From Pseudomonadota bacterium (GTDB taxonomy: Bacteria; Pseudomonadota; Gammaproteobacteria; Burkholderiales; Burkholderiaceae_B): a stretch of DNA of 6,262 nucleotides. The position numbers and the translations under genes were made by a program. The notes below the pieces were generated by a model. That model saw only the letters and a list, made by a program, of their open reading frames with translations, was not told where the DNA came from and made no database searches. Each line of letters starts with the position of its first letter. Positions within the stretch are counted from its first letter, which is position 1. Below are positions 5,965-6,262 of the stretch, piece by piece. The stretch spans positions 1 to 6,262 of the forward strand of contig JAJYRX010000090.1 in the NCBI GenBank assembly GCA_021793875.1. The letters run 5' to 3'.

Positions 5965-6262
5965 ATGACTACCGAGTCAGTACAAGCATTTAACAAAGAG
6001 TGGTTGTTAAAAGCCACAACGGGCCTTGACGATAAGGGTAGGGCGCTTGTGCGTAGGGCCTCAGAGTGGGCTCAGAAGCCGTTAGAAGGGGTAAAGCTGG
6101 GCACAGGTGCTCCTGCTGATCACCATGCAGCTGGTGTCGTGCTTATTTTGCAACGACTTGGAGCCGATGCGGTGGCACGAGCAAGTGCATTGCTTACCTA
6201 CACGGCTGTAGAACATATAGCCCTAAATGATCAAAAACAGGTTGCTGCCATAATAGAGGCTT
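5965..6262 (+). CDS. relA: RelA-like (p)ppGpp synthetase, N-terminal part
   Basis: The first 99 residues of a gene that runs off the window. The segment LVRRASEWAQ...GTGAPADHHAAGVVLILQRLGADAVARASALLTYTAVEH (about 28-84) matches the start of the hydrolase-like (HD) domain of the long RelA/SpoT family. The spacing is that of the pattern H..GVa.IL..L..D...raAaLL. Where the hydrolase-competent members have the metal-binding HD pair after ALL, this protein reads TY. It is therefore probably a RelA-type enzyme with a dead hydrolase domain, which makes (p)ppGpp from GTP/GDP and ATP on starved ribosomes. The synthetase, TGS and ACT domains would lie beyond the window. No clear Shine-Dalgarno precedes the ATG. 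A six-codon frame (5951-5968) ends in an ATGA overlap with the start. The call is made from the N-terminal domain alone; another HD-domain protein is the main alternative. Confidence 0.72.
   Translation, partial: MTTESVQAFNKEWLLKATTGLDDKGRALVRRASEWAQKPLEGVKLGTGAPADHHAAGVVLILQRLGADAVARASALLTYTAVEHIALNDQKQVAAIIEA

Overview
This window looks like a compact chromosomal stretch from a betaproteobacterium, most likely of the order Burkholderiales, with a fairly low G+C content (roughly 40-45% by eye). The lineage guess rests on protein resemblance only: a Ralstonia/Cupriavidus-type intracellular PHB depolymerase (PhaZ), an Azotobacter FdI-type seven-iron ferredoxin (FdxA), a proteobacterial PncB, and a RelA N-terminus resembling the betaproteobacterial type. 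There is no rRNA, tRNA, CRISPR array, insertion sequence or phage gene.

Left part (1-2336, + strand): the tail of a TRAP transporter operon. It holds the C-terminus of the small membrane subunit (DctQ type, cut by the window edge), the complete large permease (DctM type) and a short-chain dehydrogenase/reductase (SDR) with an unusual expanded nucleotide-binding loop. Gaps are 2 and 10 bases, so the three genes are almost certainly co-transcribed. The periplasmic solute-binding protein (DctP) should lie upstream, outside the window. A reasonable inference is that the transporter imports an organic acid or similar solute and the SDR oxidises or reduces it or a product of it; the substrate cannot be read from the sequence.

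Middle part (2333-3997, - strand): phaZ, whose stop codon overlaps that of the SDR in a tail-to-tail arrangement, preceded on the same strand by fdxA. The 117-base gap between fdxA and phaZ can fold into a long stem covering the phaZ ribosome-binding region. The 200-base gap between fdxA and the divergent pncB contains a predicted fdxA promoter, a short hairpin near the expected 5' end of the fdxA transcript, and a bulged inverted repeat around an AT-rich palindrome. This is the best candidate operator in the window.

Right part (4198-6262): pncB (+), nicotinate phosphoribosyltransferase of NAD salvage; a flavodoxin-family protein (-) that converges on pncB with only 11 bases between stops and a small hairpin there; and the first 99 codons of a divergent relA-like (p)ppGpp synthetase (+), cut by the window edge.

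Functionally the window mixes carbon uptake and oxidation (TRAP, SDR), mobilisation of stored carbon (PhaZ), redox proteins (FdxA, flavodoxin), NAD salvage (PncB) and the stringent response (RelA). All protein families are known ones. I did not find a convincing new multi-gene system; the items most worth a second look are the non-coding structures and the variant SDR.
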